From NCBI GenBank assembly GCA_030527065.1, contig JAUNBO010000004.1:1-24678 (forward strand): a DNA stretch of 24,678 nt, in the 5' to 3' direction. Within the stretch, counting starts at the first letter, position 1. Each line of letters begins with the position of its first letter. The stretch is from Bacillota bacterium (GTDB taxonomy: Bacteria; Bacillota; Clostridia; Peptostreptococcales; Anaerovoracaceae). Of the stretch, positions 22,483-24,678 are shown in pieces. Both the position numbers and the translations under genes were made by a program. The notes under the pieces were generated by a model, which searched no databases, was not told the DNA's origin, and worked only from the letters and a program-made list of their open reading frames with translations.

Positions 22483-23555
22483 TACAGTGCGCCCCCTTCC
22501 ATCAGCTTGACAAATTTGGCAAAGAGATACTGGCTGTCTCCCGGTCCCGGGGAAGCCTCTGGATGGAACTGGACGGAAAAGACGGGGAGCTTCCGGTGCT
22601 TCATGCCCTCCACGGTGCCGTCGTTGAGGTTGATGTGGGTCACTTCCATGCCCTTCAGGACGATGCTGTCTCCCTTCACCGCATAGCCGTGGTTCTGAGA
22701 CGTGATGTAAGAACGGTCTATCTCTTTGTCGTAAACGCCGTGGTTGGCCCCCCGGTGGCCGTATTTCAGCTTATAGGTGCTGCCCCCCATAGCCAGGGCC
22801 AGTATCTGATGGCCCATGCAGATGCCGAAGATGGGCAGGACGCCGATGAGCTTCCGCACCTCCTCCACCGCTTCCACAGCCAGGGCCGGATCTCCGGGGC
22901 CGTTGGTGAGCAGGAGGCCCTGGGGCTTCACCGCCATCATCTCCTCCGCAGAGGTCCCGTAAGGAAACATCCAGATATCGCAGCCGTAGCCCTTCAGGGA
23001 ATTGAGGATATTGCCCTTCACTCCCATGTCCAGAAGGGCCACCCGTTTCCCCGGCCCCTCTATATGTACGGTCTCCCTGACGCCCACGGCTTTCATCCAG
23101 TCCTCCCGAAGCACGGCGGAGGTACACACGGTCTCTGCCTCCTCCGGAGAAATGCCCTCGTTGCTGATCACGCATTTCACCGTGCCCTCCCGGCGTATCT
23201 TTCTGGTGATCTGCCGGGTGTCCACACTCCATATCCCCGGCGTCCCGTGGAGCTTCAGCCAGTCGTCTATGTTCATGATGCTGCGGTGATTGGAAGGCCG
23301 CATGCTGGTATCCTTTATGATCAGTCCGAAGGCGTGGATGCTCTGGGACTCATTGTCCTCTCTGCTGATGCCGTAATTGCCTATCATGGGGTAGGTCATA
23401 TTGATGATCTGCCCTTTGTAGGAGGGGTCCGTAAGGATGCGCTGATATCCTGTCATGGAGGTGTTGAACACCAGCTCCCCGGCCCGGGTGCCGGGTGCGC
23501 CGAAGCCCTTGCCTTTATACACAGTTCCGTCTTCCAGGTAAATAAGTCCTTCCAT
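22482..23555 (-). CDS. carA: Carbamoyl-phosphate synthase small subunit (glutaminase)
   Basis: A 357-residue class I glutamine amidotransferase subunit that hydrolyses glutamine and channels ammonia to CarB. The N-terminal CPSase small-chain domain begins MEGLIYLEDGTVYKGKGFGA and includes FNTSMTGYQRILTDPSY. The glutaminase domain has the catalytic C246 in FGICMGHQ, H331 and E333 in FHPEASPG. I chose the ATG at 23555 (GGA-rich site upstream, family-typical start). The frame is open for 30 codons upstream, but that part covers the structured leader and is not family-like. Preceded by a clear promoter and leader. Confidence 0.97.
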   Translation of the reverse strand: MEGLIYLEDGTVYKGKGFGAPGTRAGELVFNTSMTGYQRILTDPSYKGQIINMTYPMIGNYGISREDNESQSIHAFGLIIKDTSMRPSNHRSIMNIDDWLKLHGTPGIWSVDTRQITRKIRREGTVKCVISNEGISPEEAETVCTSAVLREDWMKAVGVRETVHIEGPGKRVALLDMGVKGNILNSLKGYGCDIWMFPYGTSAEEMMAVKPQGLLLTNGPGDPALAVEAVEEVRKLIGVLPIFGICMGHQILALAMGGSTYKLKYGHRGANHGVYDKEIDRSYITSQNHGYAVKGDSIVLKGMEVTHINLNDGTVEGMKHRKLPVFSVQFHPEASPGPGDSQYLFAKFVKLMEGGAL

Positions 23556-23740
23556 ACCGTTCTTCCTTTTCTTTATATAGATTTCATCCCCCCAGGGACG
23601 CTTTGCATAACTCCGGGAGCCGCCGCCGCTTTCGCAGGATCCCATCCCTCAGGGACGCTTCCTCAAGCGGCGCTTTTTGCTCTGTGAAGAAGTCTTTTGA
23701 CACAGGGCAAGCCGGCCAGGGCGTTCTCTTCCCCGCCGGC
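23556..23740 (-). promoter_or_regulatory. Structured carAB leader with duplicated hairpin motif
   Basis: About 185 bases from the predicted start to carA. Minus-strand hairpins: AGCCGGC/GCCGGCT (23735-23741 with 23710-23716); CTGTG/CACAG (23701-23705 with 23682-23686); a composite stem 23624-23672 with an 8-bp base and two 4-bp inner helices; and TCCC/GGGA (23587-23598) near the ribosome binding site. The segments 23638-23659 and 23580-23602 are imperfect direct repeats, each containing an AGCG-TCCC-loop-GGGA unit. I see no PyrR-type or T-box signature and no T-tract terminator on the minus strand. The function is unknown. Confidence 0.5.
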
Positions 23741-23746
23741 TCTATA

Positions 23747-23775
23747 ATTATACATTAAGATTTATAATTATGCAA
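23747..23775 (-). promoter_or_regulatory. Promoter of carAB
   Basis: TTGCAT (23775-23770), exactly 17 bases, then TATAAT (23752-23747) on the minus strand. The -35/-10 pair is the same as at the ribosomal cluster promoter. The -35 and -10 regions each lie within near-identical 13-base stretches, G(C/T)ATAATTATA(A/G)A, 20 bases apart, which could be regulator sites of ArgR-like AT-rich character. The promoter starts 10 bases after the stop of the upstream M23 gene. Confidence 0.8.
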
Positions 23776-23785
23776 GTTGTTTTTC

Positions 23786-24601
23786 TTAAAAATCTATATA
23801 ATCGTTGGGATCCACCGGGAGCTCGTCCTGAAGCATTTCAAAATGCAGGTGGGGCGGGTCTGCGCTTTCAAAAAGGGCCGTGTCTCCTACGCCGGCGATC
23901 ACCTGTCCCCGTTCCACCACGTCTCCCACTTCCACCAGGACGCCGTTGCTGAGATTGGCATAACGGCTCACCAATCCGTCTCCGTGGGCGATCTCTATGG
24001 TGTTGCCCAGCCTGTCGTCGGCATAGACTGCGGTGACGGTGCCTCCGGCTGCGGCCTTCACCTGGCTGTCCTTATCCGCTTCTATATCCACCCCCGTGTG
24101 CACCACATATTGATCCAGAGTTTTGGAATAAACGGGGACGTCCATGGAATAATCCTTGGTGAGGCTTCCTTCCGCCGGGACTGCGTAAGCCGGGGCCTGC
24201 TCCCGGGCCTGTCCCTCTTCTTCTGTTTCCTCGTTGTTGAGGCTGTCCACCGCGGGCACGGGCTGGATCACGTCTATGCCTTCTTCATGGTCCATAGTAC
24301 CCTGCTCCTGGCTTCCCGTCAAGTCTGTTCCGTTGTTTTCTCCCCGCCAGAAGCCGTAATCGTTCACCGCCATCACTATGGCTGCCATGGCCACCAGCAG
24401 GCAGACCACCGTCACCATGGCATAGCGGAATTCCCGCTTCCGCCGCCGGTCCCGCCGGCTGTCATAGGCGCTTCCTCCGTCCACTCTTTCATAGCCTGAG
24501 GTCATCTTTTCATACGCGCCCCCCGTATCGGTCTTTCCTATGCCCTCCGTCCTGTCCAGCTCGTCGCCGGGGGCCTTGTCTCTCTCGTCAAATTCGTTCA
24601 T
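23786..24601 (-). CDS. Membrane-anchored M23 peptidase-family protein, SpoIIQ-like
   Basis: A 271-residue protein with a hydrophilic, charged N-terminal cytosolic part, one membrane segment at about 59-81, an acidic linker, and a C-terminal LytM/M23 domain from about 150. The metal-binding residues are present: H168 and D172 (VVHTGVDI) and H251 and H253 (PPHLHFEM), so it may be an active endopeptidase; Bacillus SpoIIQ lacks one of these, while clostridial SpoIIQ keeps it. The sequence KDYSMDVPVYSKTLDQYVVH is very like SpoIIQ, the forespore channel protein that pairs with SpoIIIAH. I chose the ATG at 24601 with GGAGG 8 bases upstream over a GTG three codons earlier that overlaps it. No sporulation neighbours are in the window, so the SpoIIQ role is an inference. 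Confidence 0.85.
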   Translation of the reverse strand: MNEFDERDKAPGDELDRTEGIGKTDTGGAYEKMTSGYERVDGGSAYDSRRDRRRKREFRYAMVTVVCLLVAMAAIVMAVNDYGFWRGENNGTDLTGSQEQGTMDHEEGIDVIQPVPAVDSLNNEETEEEGQAREQAPAYAVPAEGSLTKDYSMDVPVYSKTLDQYVVHTGVDIEADKDSQVKAAAGGTVTAVYADDRLGNTIEIAHGDGLVSRYANLSNGVLVEVGDVVERGQVIAGVGDTALFESADPPHLHFEMLQDELPVDPNDYIDF

Positions 24602-24612
24602 GTAAAACACCT

Positions 24613-24649
24613 CCGCCCCTATTCTTGCCCTTTTTCCCCGCCCCTATTC
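24613..24649 (-). repeat. 12-bp direct repeat upstream of the SpoIIQ-like gene
   Basis: GAATAGGGGCGG occurs twice on the minus strand (24649-24638 and 24624-24613), with a period of 25 bases, in the last 77 bases of the window. The nearer copy runs into the GGAGG ribosome binding site. No clear sigma-A, sigma-E or sigma-G type promoter is visible in the part that is present; it may lie beyond the edge. Confidence 0.55.
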
Positions 24650-24678
24650 AGCTTTGCTCTCTTCGGGGAAAAAGAAAG

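Noticed and set aside
19066..22686. 1206-codon open frame on the plus strand opposite carB
   Set aside because: It is antisense to a complete, conserved carB; its protein is compositionally odd (His, Gly, Leu rich) and without recognisable domains. Long antisense frames arise from GC-rich codon bias.
23573..23608. 11-codon ORF in the carAB leader
   Set aside because: GGAG lies only 2 bases before the ATG, too close for efficient initiation, and no attenuator T tract follows.
23556..23645. 30-residue N-terminal extension of carA
   Set aside because: In frame, but no spaced ribosome binding site; the segment is the structured leader and CarA proteins normally begin at the chosen ATG.
23624..23680. 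carAB leader stem as a terminator
   Set aside because: A T tract follows the stem only on the plus strand (CTTTTTG); in the sense direction of carAB there is none, so it is not an attenuator terminator in simple form.
1..24678. tRNA, rRNA, CRISPR, transposase, phage or toxin-antitoxin genes
   Set aside because: I looked for these through the non-coding gaps and translated frames and saw none; the gaps are too short or too different in structure.

Overview
The window is a compact bacterial chromosome segment in which every gene I can support lies on the minus strand, so the gene order below is read from high to low coordinates. It is dominated by one almost uninterrupted S10-spc-alpha ribosomal protein cluster. 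The organism is most likely a moderately GC-rich clostridial Firmicute, plausibly Lachnospiraceae-like. The reasons are AGGAGG ribosome binding sites before nearly every gene, zinc-type S14 and zinc-type S4, a KOW-domain RNA-binding gene between map and infA, an LTA-synthase-type gene, TTG and GTG starts, and a SpoIIQ-like M23 protein suggesting a spore former. The assignment rests on recognition of gene order and protein families, not on a database search.

Layout along the direction of transcription. First comes a membrane-anchored M23 (SpoIIQ-like) protein (24601-23786). Next is a promoter, a ~185-nt structured leader and carA-carB (23555-19294), then a solitary type IV prepilin-like gene with its own promoter (19211-18285), closed by a perfect 20-bp palindrome that doubles as terminator. 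An A/T-rich stretch carries a good promoter and a ~200-nt structured leader for the ribosomal cluster. The cluster runs rpsJ, rplC, rplD, rplW, rplB, rpsS, rplV, rpsC, rplP, rpmC, rpsQ, rplN, rplX, rplE, rpsZ, rpsH, rplF, rplR, rpsE, rpmD, rplO, secY, adk, map, KOW protein, infA, rpmJ, [208-nt gap], rpsM, rpsK, rpsD, rpoA, rplQ. A terminator hairpin follows rplQ. The last gene is an LTA synthase-family sulfatase (2009-33), after which a GC-rich hairpin sits at the window edge.

The cluster makes 26 ribosomal proteins plus the SecY translocon, adenylate kinase, methionine aminopeptidase, IF-1 and the RNA polymerase alpha subunit. Spacing is 0-36 nt almost everywhere, with overlaps at rplD/rplW, rplP/rpmC and carA/carB, which suggests one long transcript with translational coupling. 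The two large untranslated stretches, the rpsJ leader and the rpmJ-rpsM gap, are the obvious places for autoregulation. The usual Firmicute flanks (str operon upstream; ecfA/ecfT/truA/rplM/rpsI downstream) are absent here.

I found no tRNA, rRNA, CRISPR array, transposase gene, phage gene or defence system. The most interesting non-coding signals are the carAB leader with a duplicated hairpin motif, the rpmJ-rpsM gap with a tiny ORF behind a strong ribosome binding site, and the long palindrome after the prepilin gene. The most interesting protein-level oddities are an ~80-residue disordered tail on S3 and a five-cysteine tail on the KOW protein.
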